Below, piece by piece: positions 29,928-39,436 of a DNA stretch of 64,000 bases; positions within the stretch are counted from its first letter, which is position 1; the number at the start of each line of letters is the position of its first letter. The position numbers and the translations under genes were made by a program. This DNA comes from Pseudomonas alcaligenes (GTDB lineage: Bacteria; Pseudomonadota; Gammaproteobacteria; Pseudomonadales; Pseudomonadaceae): the NCBI RefSeq assembly GCF_041729615.1, contig NZ_CP154874.1, forward strand, positions 935,001-999,000, read 5' to 3'. Under the pieces are notes generated by a model. It was not told the DNA's origin. It was given only the letters and a program-made list of their open reading frames with translations, and searched no databases.

Positions 29928-30420
29928 ATGACCGATCACGATTTGACGGCTACCGACGCCCGCATCCTGGCCGCCCTGCAGCAGGATGGCCGCATGACCA
30001 ATCAGACCCTGGCCGAGCACCTCGGCATGTCGGCCCTCACCCTGCTGGCGCAGGGTCCGCCAGCTGGAGGAACACCGCTTCATCCAGGGTTACCGGGCCG
30101 TGCTGGATCGGCGCAAGATCGGCCTGGGCGTCATGGTGTTCATCCGCATCAGCATCGACAGCCACAGCAAGGCCGAGGCCCAGAAGTTCGAGGAGGAAGT
30201 CATGCGCCTGGAGGATGTCGTCGCCTGCTACAGCATCGGCGGCGACGCCGACTTCCTGTTGCAGGTAGTGGCACGCGACCTGGATTGCTTTGCCGACTTT
30301 GCGATGACAGTCGTGCGCCAGCTACCCGGCATCAAGGAAATGCAGAGCATGTTCGTGCTCAAGGAAATCAAGCCCTTCGTCGCGTTCCCGATCAAGCGCC
30401 CGTCCAGCGGCGCGGCATGA
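29928..30420 (+). pseudogene. Lrp/AsnC-family regulator, frameshifted
   Basis: The first 38 codons encode an AsnC-type helix-turn-helix start (ATDARILAALQQDGRMTNQ, TLAEHLGMSALT). The reading frame then shifts. The rest of a normal Lrp protein continues in a different frame from about 30043 (CWRRVRQLEEHRFIQGYRAV, then an intact RAM ligand domain to 30420). Removing one C from the CCC at 30040-30042 restores a ~163-residue protein. The shift falls inside the recognition helix, so without repair no functional DNA-binding protein is made. A sequencing error at the C run is an alternative explanation. Confidence 0.85.
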
Positions 30421-30452
30421 CGGCCGCCAGGCACCGAAACGGCGCCGGGCAG

Positions 30453-31628
30453 CTAGCCGAGCGCCTTGGCGGCCTGTAGCGCGGCGATCTGCGCCTCGTC
30501 GTAGCCCAGCTCGCGCAACACCTCCAGGCTGTGCGCGCCGAGGGCGCTGCCGATATGCCGGGGTGACTCCAGCCCCTGCGAGAAACGGATCGGGCAGGCC
30601 AGCTGGCGCTGCGCCGCCCTGCCCTCACGCGGTACTTCGGTGACCACGCCACGGGCCTTGAGCTGCGGGTGCTCGACCGCCTCGGACAGTTTGAGCACCG
30701 GCTCGACGCAAGCATCCAGGGCGGCGAAACGCTGCTGCCACTCGGCCAGATCGTGCTTCTCGATCTCGATCTCGATCTCGCGCTTGAGCGCCTTCTGATC
30801 CTTGGGCGACAGGCCCAGGGCGGCCAGCTCCGGGCGGCCGATGGCGGCGCAGAACTGCTGCATGAATTGCGGCTCCAGGCTGCCCACCGACAGCCAGCGG
30901 CCGTCGCGGGTGCGGTAGTAGTCGTAGAAGCTGCCACCGTTGAGCGCCTGGTTCTCCATGTCCGGCTCCTGGCCGGCAGCGAGGAAACCGGCACCAGCCA
31001 TGGCGTGCAGGCTGAAGGCGCAGTCGGTCATGCTGATGTCGACGTGCTGGCCCTGCCCCGTGCTGTGCCGGGCAATCACCGCGGCGAGCAGGCCGATCAC
31101 CCCGTGCAGCGAGCCGCCGGCGATGTCCGCCACCTGCATGCCGAGCGGCAGCGGGCCGCTGTCGCGGCGCCCGGTGTAGCTGGCGAGGCCGCTCAGCGCC
31201 AGGTAGTTGAGGTCGTGGCCGGCGCGGTCCTTGTACGGCCCGGTCTGGCCGTAGCCGGTGATGGAGACATAGATCAGCCGCGGATTGATCGCCTTCAGCG
31301 CCTCGTAGCCGAGGCCGAGCTTGTCCATCACCCCGGGGCGGAACTGCTCCAGCACGATGTCGTACTCGGCCACCAGGCGGCGCACCACTTCCAGTGCTTC
31401 GGGCTTCTTCAGGTCCAGCGCCAGCGAGCGCTTGTTGCGGTTGAGGTAGGCATGGCTGGCGGATACGCCGTCGACATGCGGCGGCAGCACGCGTACCAGG
31501 TCCATGCGCGTCGGCGATTCGATGCGCAGCACCTCGGCACCCAGGTCGGCCAGCAGCAGCGAGGCGAAGGGCCCCGGCAGCAGGGTGGAGAAGTCGAGGA
31601 CTTTCAGCGAGGACAGCGGGCCTTTCAT
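30453..31628 (-). CDS. CaiB/BaiF-family CoA-transferase
   Basis: 391 residues, family III CoA-transferase. The family signatures LPGPFASLLLADLGAEVLRIE near the start, NRNKRSLALDLKKPEALEVV, LGLGYEALKAINPRLIYVSI and QVADIAGGSLHGVIGLLAA are clear, with the catalytic aspartate expected in the VADIAGG region. Members move CoA between acyl groups or racemise 2-methylacyl-CoA. The start MKGPLSSLKVLDFS fits the family. It is two bases behind an acyl-CoA ligase gene, suggesting a joint role in acid activation; the substrate is unknown. Confidence 0.88.
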   Translation of the reverse strand: MKGPLSSLKVLDFSTLLPGPFASLLLADLGAEVLRIESPTRMDLVRVLPPHVDGVSASHAYLNRNKRSLALDLKKPEALEVVRRLVAEYDIVLEQFRPGVMDKLGLGYEALKAINPRLIYVSITGYGQTGPYKDRAGHDLNYLALSGLASYTGRRDSGPLPLGMQVADIAGGSLHGVIGLLAAVIARHSTGQGQHVDISMTDCAFSLHAMAGAGFLAAGQEPDMENQALNGGSFYDYYRTRDGRWLSVGSLEPQFMQQFCAAIGRPELAALGLSPKDQKALKREIEIEIEKHDLAEWQQRFAALDACVEPVLKLSEAVEHPQLKARGVVTEVPREGRAAQRQLACPIRFSQGLESPRHIGSALGAHSLEVLRELGYDEAQIAALQAAKALG

Positions 31629-31630
31629 AT

Positions 31631-33268
31631 TCAGTCTTCCCAGTGAACAGCAGGTTGATGCGGCAGGCGGGCGACCCACTCGGCGTAGCGGGCCTCCAGC
31701 ACGTTGCGGCGGATTTTCAGGGTCGGCGTCAGGCTGCCGTTGTCCACGGTCCAGCTCTCGCTCACCAGCAGCAGATGGCTCAGACGCTCGTGAGCCGGCA
31801 GCGCAGCATTGAGGCGCTCCAGGGTCACCAGCAGGTCGGCGGCAATCTGCTCGCGGGCCTGGGCGCGGGCCGCTGGCGACAGGTCGATCAGCGCCAGCGG
31901 CTGGTCGCGGTTGCTGCCCATCAGGCAGACCTGCTCGACCCAGGTGTTCTTGGCGATCTCGCCCTCGATCGGCGCCGGCGCCACGTACTTGCCCTTGCTG
32001 GTCTTGAAGATGTCCTTGACCCGCCCGGTGATGCGCAGGTAGCCGTCGGCATCCACCTCGCCCTTGTCGCCGGTGTGCAGCCAGCCCCCTTCCAGGGCCT
32101 GGGCACTCAGCTGCGGCTCACGGTAGTAACCCTGCATCAGGGTCGGGCTGCGGAACAGCACCTCGCCGCTGTCGGCCAGGCGCATTTCGAGGAAGGGCAT
32201 GGGCCGCCCGACCGTGCCGAAGCGCACTTGCCCTGGGCGGTTGAAGCAACCGTAGGCGAAGTTCTCGGTCATGCCGTAGCCCTCGCAGATGGTCAGGCCG
32301 ATGCGCCGGTACCACTCCAGCAGCCCCGGGGAAATCGCGGCGGCGCCGGACACCAGGATGCGCGCCCGGTCCAGGCCCAGGCCACGACGAATCCTGCGCG
32401 CCACCAGGCTGCCGAGCAGCGGCAGGCGCAGCAGCAGGTCCAGCTTGCGTTGCGGCAGGCGTTCCAGCACGCCCTGCTGGAAGCGCGTCCACAACCGCGG
32501 CACCGAGAAGAACACGGTCGGGCGCACGTGCTGCAGGTCGGCGGCGAAGGTCTCCAGCGATTCGACGAAGGCCACCGCGGCGCCGGCGTAGAGGCTGTTC
32601 ATCTGCACCAGGAAGCGCTCGGCGGCGTGCGACAGCGGCAGGTAGGAGAAGAACTGGTCGCGCTCGCCGATCTTCATCTCGGCGCAGGCGTTGGCGGCGG
32701 AGAAGGCCATGGCCCGCGCCGACAGCATCACGCCCTTGGGCTGGCCGGTGGTACCGGAGGTGTAGAGGATGCTGAGCAGCTCGTCACCCTGCTGCCGGTG
32801 CACCTGCTGCAACGGCGCATGGGCCTGCAGCTGGTGCCACTGGTAGTCGGCGCGCAGGGTCGGATAGGGCATGGCGATGCGCGCCACCTGCGCGCCGATG
32901 GCCCCCTCCAGCTTGTCCGGTTCGTCCAGCTTGCCGAGGATGATCGCCCGGCACTCGGCATGCTCCAGCACGTAGGCAATGCTCTCGGCGGTCTGCAGCG
33001 GATAGAGCGGCACACTGATCAGCCCGGCCATCATGATGGCCAGGTCGCTGATGAACCACTCGGCGCAGTTCTTCGCCAGGATCGCCACCCGGTCGCCTGG
33101 CGCGCAGCCCAGGACCTGCAGGCCGGTGGCCAGGCGCCGTGCCTGGTCGTCGACCTGGCGCCAGGTGAAGTCATGCCAGGCGCCGGCCACCGGCTGGCGC
33201 AGCCAGACCCGCTCGGGCGTGCGCTCGCACCAGTGCTGGAAACGTTCTAGCGGCAGTTGTTCGGTCAT
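31631..33268 (-). CDS. AMP-dependent acyl-CoA synthetase
   Basis: 545 residues, ANL superfamily. The AMP-binding motif SILYTSGTTGQPKGVML is near residue 168, followed by the adenylate contact GYGMTENF. The C-terminal hinge and lysine region are in YLRITGRVKDIFKTSKGKYV. The pattern fits long-chain fatty acyl-CoA ligases (FadD/ACSL branch, with the RVKDIFKTSKGKYV linker). It activates a carboxylic acid to its CoA ester with ATP. It is transcribed ahead of the CoA-transferase. Confidence 0.9.
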   Translation of the reverse strand: MTEQLPLERFQHWCERTPERVWLRQPVAGAWHDFTWRQVDDQARRLATGLQVLGCAPGDRVAILAKNCAEWFISDLAIMMAGLISVPLYPLQTAESIAYVLEHAECRAIILGKLDEPDKLEGAIGAQVARIAMPYPTLRADYQWHQLQAHAPLQQVHRQQGDELLSILYTSGTTGQPKGVMLSARAMAFSAANACAEMKIGERDQFFSYLPLSHAAERFLVQMNSLYAGAAVAFVESLETFAADLQHVRPTVFFSVPRLWTRFQQGVLERLPQRKLDLLLRLPLLGSLVARRIRRGLGLDRARILVSGAAAISPGLLEWYRRIGLTICEGYGMTENFAYGCFNRPGQVRFGTVGRPMPFLEMRLADSGEVLFRSPTLMQGYYREPQLSAQALEGGWLHTGDKGEVDADGYLRITGRVKDIFKTSKGKYVAPAPIEGEIAKNTWVEQVCLMGSNRDQPLALIDLSPAARAQAREQIAADLLVTLERLNAALPAHERLSHLLLVSESWTVDNGSLTPTLKIRRNVLEARYAEWVARLPHQPAVHWED

Positions 33269-33368
33269 GCGGGCGTCCCTTCTTGTTGTTATCTGCCCCG
33301 CCGGGCTCGCTCAAGGTAGACCCGCCCTCGCCGCCCCTCAATGACCCAAGCGCTCGGCGCGATTGACC

Positions 33369-34292
33369 CTAGCGGTCAGCCTCCAGGGTGAAGGCCAGGA
33401 AGCGCTGCAGGTAATCGATGAAGGCCTGCACCTTGCCGGTGGCACGGCGGTGGCTGGGGTAGACCGCGAGGATGTCTTCGCCGAAGGCGTCCGGCTCGAT
33501 CTGGTAGTCCGCCATCAGCCGCACCAAGCGGCCATCGGCCAGATGGGGCGCGACACTCCACAGCGGCGTGTGCAGCACGCCGTTGCCGGCCACGGCATTG
33601 GCCAGCAGCAGGTCGTAGTTGTCGCTCTCCAGGCGCACCCGCTGCGGGTGCGGCAGGCGGATGCGCATTCCATCGCGCACCACCCACCAGCCGTCGCGCC
33701 CGAGCGCCGGGTGGGCGTACATCAGCCAGTCATGCTGCTCCAGGGTCTGCGGCGTCAGTGGCAGCGGGTTGCGGGCCAGGTAGGCGGGGCTGGCGGAGAG
33801 GCAGATGCGGTTCTTGCCGACCACCCGCGCGATCAGCCCCGGCAGGTCGCTCGGCCCCTCGCGCAGGGCCAGGTCGTAGCCGGCCTCGACCAGGTCGACG
33901 AAGTCGTCGCACAGATCGACGCGCAGGCGAATCTGCGGGTACTCGGTCAGAAAGCCGGCGCAGACCTGATCGAGAAAGGCCTGGCCGAACGCCAGCGGCG
34001 CGGTCAGCCGCAGGCTGCCGTGCAGGCCATGCTGCAGCTGGCCGATTTCCTCGCCCGCCTCGTGCAGGCGCTGCAACACCTGGCGCGCGGTGTCCAGATA
34101 CAGGCGCCCGGCCTCGGTCAGCACGATGCGCCGGGTGCTGCGCTCGAACAGCTGCGCGCCCAGCTCGCGCTCCAGGTGGCCGACGGCCTTGGTCAGGGCC
34201 GAAGGCGTCTTGCCCAGCAGCTCGGCGGCGCGGCTGAAACTGCCCTGCTCGGCCGTGGCGACGAACATGCCGAGGGCACTGAACTTGTCCAT
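33369..34292 (-). CDS. LysR-family transcriptional regulator
   Basis: 307 residues. An N-terminal winged HTH (GMFVATAEQGSFSRAAELLG, then KTPSALTKAVGHLERELGAQ and LFERSTRRIVLTEAG) is followed by a periplasmic-binding-protein-like effector domain. It is divergent from an exported amidohydrolase gene, with a 105-base shared promoter region (34293-34397), so it probably controls that gene. The inducer is unknown. Confidence 0.9.
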   Translation of the reverse strand: MDKFSALGMFVATAEQGSFSRAAELLGKTPSALTKAVGHLERELGAQLFERSTRRIVLTEAGRLYLDTARQVLQRLHEAGEEIGQLQHGLHGSLRLTAPLAFGQAFLDQVCAGFLTEYPQIRLRVDLCDDFVDLVEAGYDLALREGPSDLPGLIARVVGKNRICLSASPAYLARNPLPLTPQTLEQHDWLMYAHPALGRDGWWVVRDGMRIRLPHPQRVRLESDNYDLLLANAVAGNGVLHTPLWSVAPHLADGRLVRLMADYQIEPDAFGEDILAVYPSHRRATGKVQAFIDYLQRFLAFTLEADR

Positions 34293-34397
34293 GGTCGTTT
34301 CCTACCAGGCAAAAGGATTTTGCGCGAACAGGCCGTTCTGCCTGCTCCCCATGCTCGCTAGTCTCGCCGGCAGATCAATAAAAACAAGGGGTCTGCT

Positions 34398-36149
34398 GTG
34401 AAAAGAGCGTTACTGGCAAGTGCACTAGCTTTTTCCTCCCTGGAAGCCATGGCCGCCGCCGATCTGGTGTTTTACAACGGCCAGGTGTTTACCGCCGAGG
34501 CCAGCCAGCCCAGGGCCCAGGCCATCGCCGTGGACGACGGCAGGATTCTCCAGGTCGGCAGCGACGCGGCCATCCTCGCCCTGGCCGACGCCAGCACCCA
34601 GCGCATCGACCTGGCCGGCAAGGTGCTGATGCCGGGCATGATCGACACCCACAGCCACCCGGTGATGGGCGCCCTGGCCAGCCTGCGCGCCAACCTCTAC
34701 GACGAGGTCAAGCCGCTGGCCGAACTGGAACAGTGGATTCTCGCGCAGGACGCGGCCGGCACCGCGCGCCTGGACGACATCATCGTCATCAGCGGCGTCA
34801 GCTCGGCCTACTGGAAGGACAGCCGCGCACTGGCCAAGCGCTTCAACCAGGGCCGCTGGGCCGAGCAGCCGCTGGTGCTCGACGGCATCGACGGGCACAC
34901 CGGCTGGGCCAACCAGGCCATGCTGCGGCGCGTCGGCATCGATGCCGCACTGATCAAGACCCTGGACGCCAAGGAAGCCAGCTACATCGAGCACGAGGCG
35001 GACCTGAAGCCTACCGGCTACCTCAGCGAAACCGGCTGGGACCGGGTACGCAGCCAGCTGCCCAAGCCCTCCCATGAACTGATGCTGAAGGCCGCCCGCG
35101 AGGCGGTGCGCCTGAATCTGGAAGTGGGCGTCACCGCCTGGATGGATGCCGCGGCCAACGGCGGCGGCGAGCAGTCGCTGTTCGAGATGCGCCCCACCAC
35201 CCGCGACCTCGGCGTACTGCCGCTGTACCGCGAGCTGGCCGAGAAAGGCGAGCTGAACGTGCATGTGGCCGCCCTGCTGCTGGCCCACCCGCAGAGCAAG
35301 CCCGAGGACCTCGCCGTGCAGGCCGAGGTGATGCGCCAGTTCGAAGGCGTGCCCAACCTGACCTTCCCCGGCCTCAAGGTGTTCGTCGACGGCATCCTCG
35401 AATACCCGGGGCAGACCGCCGCGGTGATCGACCCGTACACCAACAGCCACAAGCAGGGCCAGCTGCTGATCGATCCGCAGGGCTTCGGCCCGCTGCTGGC
35501 CGCGGCCGAGCAGCGCGGCTGGATCGTGCACATGCATGCCGTCGGCGACCGCGCTGTGCGCGAATCACTAAACGCCGTGCAGTACGCCCGCCAGCACAAT
35601 GCCAAGGCGCTGCCGCACAGCATCACCCACCTGCAACTGGTCAATCCCAAGGAGTTCGCGCGCTTCAGGGAGCTCGGCGTGATCGCCTCCATGCAGCTGC
35701 TGTGGGCCACCGCCGAGAGCTACACCGAGGAGCTGGTCAAGCCCTACGTCAGCGCCTTCGCCTACCGCTACCAGTACCCGGCGCGCTCGCTGCACAAGGC
35801 CGGTGCCACCATCGCCGGGGCCAGCGACTGGCCGGTGTCCAGCCCCAACCCGTGGAACGCCATCGCCCAGGCCAGCACCCGCACAGGCCCGCTCGGCGTG
35901 CTCAACGCCGCCGAGAGCATCGACCGCGAAACCATGCTGCGTGCCTACACCATCAATGCCGCCAAGGCCCTGCGCCTGGAGGAGCGCATCGGCTCGCTGG
36001 CGCCCGGCAAGCGGGCCGACCTGATCCTGCTCGACCGCGACATCTTCACGGTGAGCGACGCCGAGCTGTTCGACACCCGGGTGCTGCAGACCTGGTTCGC
36101 CGGCAAGCCGGTGCACCAGGCCGGCGCCACCACCGCCCACGCCGAATAA
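34398..36149 (+). CDS. Exported amidohydrolase (YtcJ-like)
   Basis: 583 residues, amidohydrolase family 3. A signal peptide (KRALLASALAFSSLEAMAAA) precedes the TIM-barrel enzyme. Metal ligands are visible in IDTHSHPVMG, HMHAVGDRAVRESLNAV and ASDWPVSSPNPW, and the C-terminal LAPGKRADLILLD is typical. Start is GTG at 34398. A periplasmic location is unusual for this enzyme class. It is divergent from the LysR gene and followed by a TorF-type porin and an EamA transporter, suggesting processing of an imported amide-like compound. The substrate is unknown. Confidence 0.88.
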   Translation: MKRALLASALAFSSLEAMAAADLVFYNGQVFTAEASQPRAQAIAVDDGRILQVGSDAAILALADASTQRIDLAGKVLMPGMIDTHSHPVMGALASLRANLYDEVKPLAELEQWILAQDAAGTARLDDIIVISGVSSAYWKDSRALAKRFNQGRWAEQPLVLDGIDGHTGWANQAMLRRVGIDAALIKTLDAKEASYIEHEADLKPTGYLSETGWDRVRSQLPKPSHELMLKAAREAVRLNLEVGVTAWMDAAANGGGEQSLFEMRPTTRDLGVLPLYRELAEKGELNVHVAALLLAHPQSKPEDLAVQAEVMRQFEGVPNLTFPGLKVFVDGILEYPGQTAAVIDPYTNSHKQGQLLIDPQGFGPLLAAAEQRGWIVHMHAVGDRAVRESLNAVQYARQHNAKALPHSITHLQLVNPKEFARFRELGVIASMQLLWATAESYTEELVKPYVSAFAYRYQYPARSLHKAGATIAGASDWPVSSPNPWNAIAQASTRTGPLGVLNAAESIDRETMLRAYTINAAKALRLEERIGSLAPGKRADLILLDRDIFTVSDAELFDTRVLQTWFAGKPVHQAGATTAHAE

Positions 36150-36245
36150 GACCCACCCGCCGCCTTCACCGTGCGCCCTGCGGCGCGCGGCGCAGCGGCT
36201 CGCCTTCGAACTGCCGACCTAACAACCACAACACAAGGCTCTTCC

Positions 36246-36989
36246 ATGCGCATCCAGCACCTTCTCGCCCTGGCCCTCGCGGCCGGCGGCACCCTGCAGG
36301 CCCAGGCCATCGAACTCAACGAGCAGTTCGCCCTGGCGATCACCCCAGGCCTCTACAGCGACTACCGCAACAGCGGCATCTCGCAGACCCTCGGCGACCC
36401 CGCCGCCCAGCTCGACCTGATGCTCAGCCACGCCAGCGGCCTGTACGCCGGGGTGTGGACCAGCAACGTCGACTTCGGCTACGACTGGGCGAACGACGAC
36501 CGCTTCGGCACCCGCCAGGAGATCGACTACTACCTCGGCTACTACTGGCAGATCACCGACGCCATCAGCCTGGACGGCTACTACAACCGCTACACCTTCC
36601 CCGGCGAGAGCCAGTTCAACGGCAGCGACATCTACCTGACCCTGGAGGCCTACGGCTTCTTCGTCGGCGGCAAGCACTCCCACGACACGGACGAAACCGC
36701 CTTCACCCGGTACGCCGGCTACCGCACCCAGCTGCCGCTGGAGATCGGCCTGGAGCTGCGCTGGGAGAACGTCGACTACAAGGACGGGGTGTTCTTCAAC
36801 GCCGACTACAGCGATTCGCGCGAGGACTACGACAACTGGCAGGTCTCGCTCAACCGCGAGCTGGCCGGCATCACCTGGGGCCTCAGCTATGTCGATACCG
36901 ACCTGTCCGACGCCGAGTGCCTGAGCTTCACCGGCTACGACGACCTGTGCGGCGCCGACCTGGTGGTGAGCGCCAGCAAGACCTTCTGA
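36246..36989 (+). CDS. TorF-family putative outer-membrane porin
   Basis: 247 residues. A signal peptide (LLALALAAGGTLQAQA) is followed by aromatic-rich alternating strands (GLYAGVWTSNVDFGYD, IDYYLGYYWQITDAI, LSLNRE-type segments) ending in a terminal Phe (VVSASKTF), as in outer-membrane beta-barrels. The N-terminal ITPGLYSDYRNSGISQT is the TorF/Gcw_chp-family signature. A pore for an unknown substrate is the likely role. It is 96 bases after the amidohydrolase and may be co-transcribed. Confidence 0.82.
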   Translation: MRIQHLLALALAAGGTLQAQAIELNEQFALAITPGLYSDYRNSGISQTLGDPAAQLDLMLSHASGLYAGVWTSNVDFGYDWANDDRFGTRQEIDYYLGYYWQITDAISLDGYYNRYTFPGESQFNGSDIYLTLEAYGFFVGGKHSHDTDETAFTRYAGYRTQLPLEIGLELRWENVDYKDGVFFNADYSDSREDYDNWQVSLNRELAGITWGLSYVDTDLSDAECLSFTGYDDLCGADLVVSASKTF

Positions 36990-37099
36990 GCCATGACCAC
37001 GGCCGTGCGAATGCATCTGTACGGCCGATTTGAAAGCCAGCTGCGGATTGCGCCGTCTGCCGGGCGGCGTAATCTGGCGGCTCCTGCCTGGAGCCGTTG

Positions 37100-38002
37100 A
37101 TGAAACCCGCCGATCTGTTCCGCCTGCTGCTGCTCGCCGCCATCTGGGGCGCCAGCTTCCTGTTCATGCGCATCGCCGTGCCGGTGCTGGGCAGCCTGCC
37201 GACCGCCTTCTTCCGCGCCAGCCTCGGCGCCCTCGGCCTGCTGGCCTTCCTCCTGCTGATGCGGCCGCTGTGGAACTACCAAGGCAAGTTTCGCGCCTGC
37301 CTGGTGCTGGGCGTGATCAATGCCGGGCTGCCCTCGGTGATGTACTGCCTGGCCGCGCTGGTGCTGCCGGCCGGCTACTCGTCGATCTTCAACGCCACCA
37401 CGCCGCTAATGGGCGTGCTGATCGGCGCGCTGTTCTTCAGCGAGGGGCTGACCACCAGCAAGGCCGCCGGCGTGGCGCTCGGCCTGTTCGGCGTGGCCGT
37501 ACTGACCCGCACCGGCCCGGTGGACTTCGACCTGCCGCTGCTGCTGGGCGCCGCTGCCTGCCTGGTGGCCACCACCTGCTACGGCTTCGCCGGCTTTCTC
37601 ACCCGCCGCTGGATCGGCCCGCTGGGCCTGGACAACCGCCTGGTGGCCTTCGCCAGCCTGGTCGGTGCCAGCCTGTTCCAGCTGCCGCTGTTCGCCGGCA
37701 GCCTGACCTGGCAACCACCGACCAGCTGGGGCGGGCCCACCGTATGGCTGTCGCTGGCCGGCCTGGGGCTGGTCTGCACCGCCTTCGCCTATGTCCTGTA
37801 TTTCCGTCTGCTGGCCGACATTGGCCCGATCAAGGCCAGCACCACCACCTTCCTGATCCCGCCCTTCGGCGTGCTGTGGGGCGCCCTGCTGCTGGGCGAA
37901 CCGCTGAGCTGGGACTACCTGCCCGGCTGCCTGCTGATCGGTGTGGCGCTGTGGCTGGTGGTGCGGCCGAGCGCACCGAGCGCTGCGCCGGCCAGAACGT
38001 AG
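37100..38002 (+). CDS. EamA-family (DMT) transporter
   Basis: 300 residues with ten hydrophobic helices in two EamA repeats. The first begins FRLLLLAAIWGASFLFMRIAV; the second includes GLGLVCTAFAYVLYFRLLADIGPIKASTT and the typical LLGEPLSWDY. Members export metabolites or amino acids. The ATG at 37100 has GGAG seven bases upstream; a TTG one codon earlier is less likely. Its stop codon TAG (38000-38002) lies within the repeat element that begins at 37998, so the last codons may have been shaped by that insertion. Confidence 0.9.
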   Translation: MKPADLFRLLLLAAIWGASFLFMRIAVPVLGSLPTAFFRASLGALGLLAFLLLMRPLWNYQGKFRACLVLGVINAGLPSVMYCLAALVLPAGYSSIFNATTPLMGVLIGALFFSEGLTTSKAAGVALGLFGVAVLTRTGPVDFDLPLLLGAAACLVATTCYGFAGFLTRRWIGPLGLDNRLVAFASLVGASLFQLPLFAGSLTWQPPTSWGGPTVWLSLAGLGLVCTAFAYVLYFRLLADIGPIKASTTTFLIPPFGVLWGALLLGEPLSWDYLPGCLLIGVALWLVVRPSAPSAAPART

Positions 38003-38058
38003 CCCGGATACAATCCGGGAGCGGAGTGGCCTGTTTCCCGGATTACATCCGGGCTACG
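37998..38058. repeat. Short interspersed palindromic repeat (copy 1)
   Basis: Two 22-base arms (37998-38019 and 38037-38058), inverted to each other with a few mismatches around an 17-base centre. Each arm is itself a small hairpin, CCCGGAT facing ATCCGGG across three bases. A second copy lies at 54929-54990. The layout resembles Pseudomonas REP/BIME-type elements. Confidence 0.8.
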
Positions 38059-38112
38059 GCCGTTAGTGCGGCCCAGCGCACCGGGCACGACGCAGGCCAA
38101 GGCGTAGGACAT

Positions 38113-38200
38113 TCCCTCTCCCTTTGGGTGAGGGGCTGACGGGCAACTCCGTGTCGCCTGTCGCACCCTCACCCCCGCCCCTCTCCCATGGGGAGAGGGG
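38113..38200. repeat. CCCTCTCCC-type inverted repeat element
   Basis: Two hairpin modules built on CCCTCTCCC / GGGAGAGGG (about 38114-38135 and 38164-38200) around a less symmetric centre. A related element lies at 40291-40394. It is short, palindromic and intergenic, as expected for a miniature or REP-like repeat. Confidence 0.7.
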
Positions 38201-38204
38201 ATAC

Positions 38205-38232
38205 AAAAAAGCCGCCTCATGGGCGGCTTTTT
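38205..38232. terminator. Bidirectional terminator beside cysK
   Basis: Stem GCCGCC (38211-38216) and GGCGGC (38222-38227), preceded by A6 and followed by T5. It lies after the cysK stop on the minus strand and after the EamA gene on the plus strand. Confidence 0.88.
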
Positions 38233-38248
38233 CATGCACGGCAGCTGC

Positions 38249-39223
<975 letters not shown>

Positions 39224-39309
39224 GGCGGAAGTCCTTGTGCGAGCGGGAACTAGACCGCCAAGCCTATGCCCAGGCCGCGCGGGCGTCCAGCCGCTGACCT
39301 TGAGCGGGT

Positions 39310-39340
39310 GACCCGCCATTCAGTGACTGAATGGCGGGTC
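39310..39340. promoter_or_regulatory. Perfect 31-base palindrome between cysK and moxR
   Basis: Fifteen-base arms (39310-39324 and 39326-39340) around one central base. An overlapping shorter palindrome, GCGGGT / ACCCGC, is centred at 39310. No T run follows on either side, so it is not a simple terminator. It could be an operator for either divergent gene, or a hairpin in a transcript. Confidence 0.6.
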
Positions 39341-39436
39341 TGCGTTCACAGTGCGCCAGGGCGCGGGGTATATTGGCTTTTTCAGCTGTTCGCCGTGCCG
39401 GGCGCCGCCCGCGCGTTACCGTTCGAGGATTACACG

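Noticed and set aside
37998..38058. CRISPR-like repeat
   Set aside because: Only two palindromic arms with no regular spacers and no cas genes.
38113..38200. Terminator for the EamA gene
   Set aside because: The stems match a repeat family found also at 40.3 kb and lack T runs; the real terminator is at 38205-38232.
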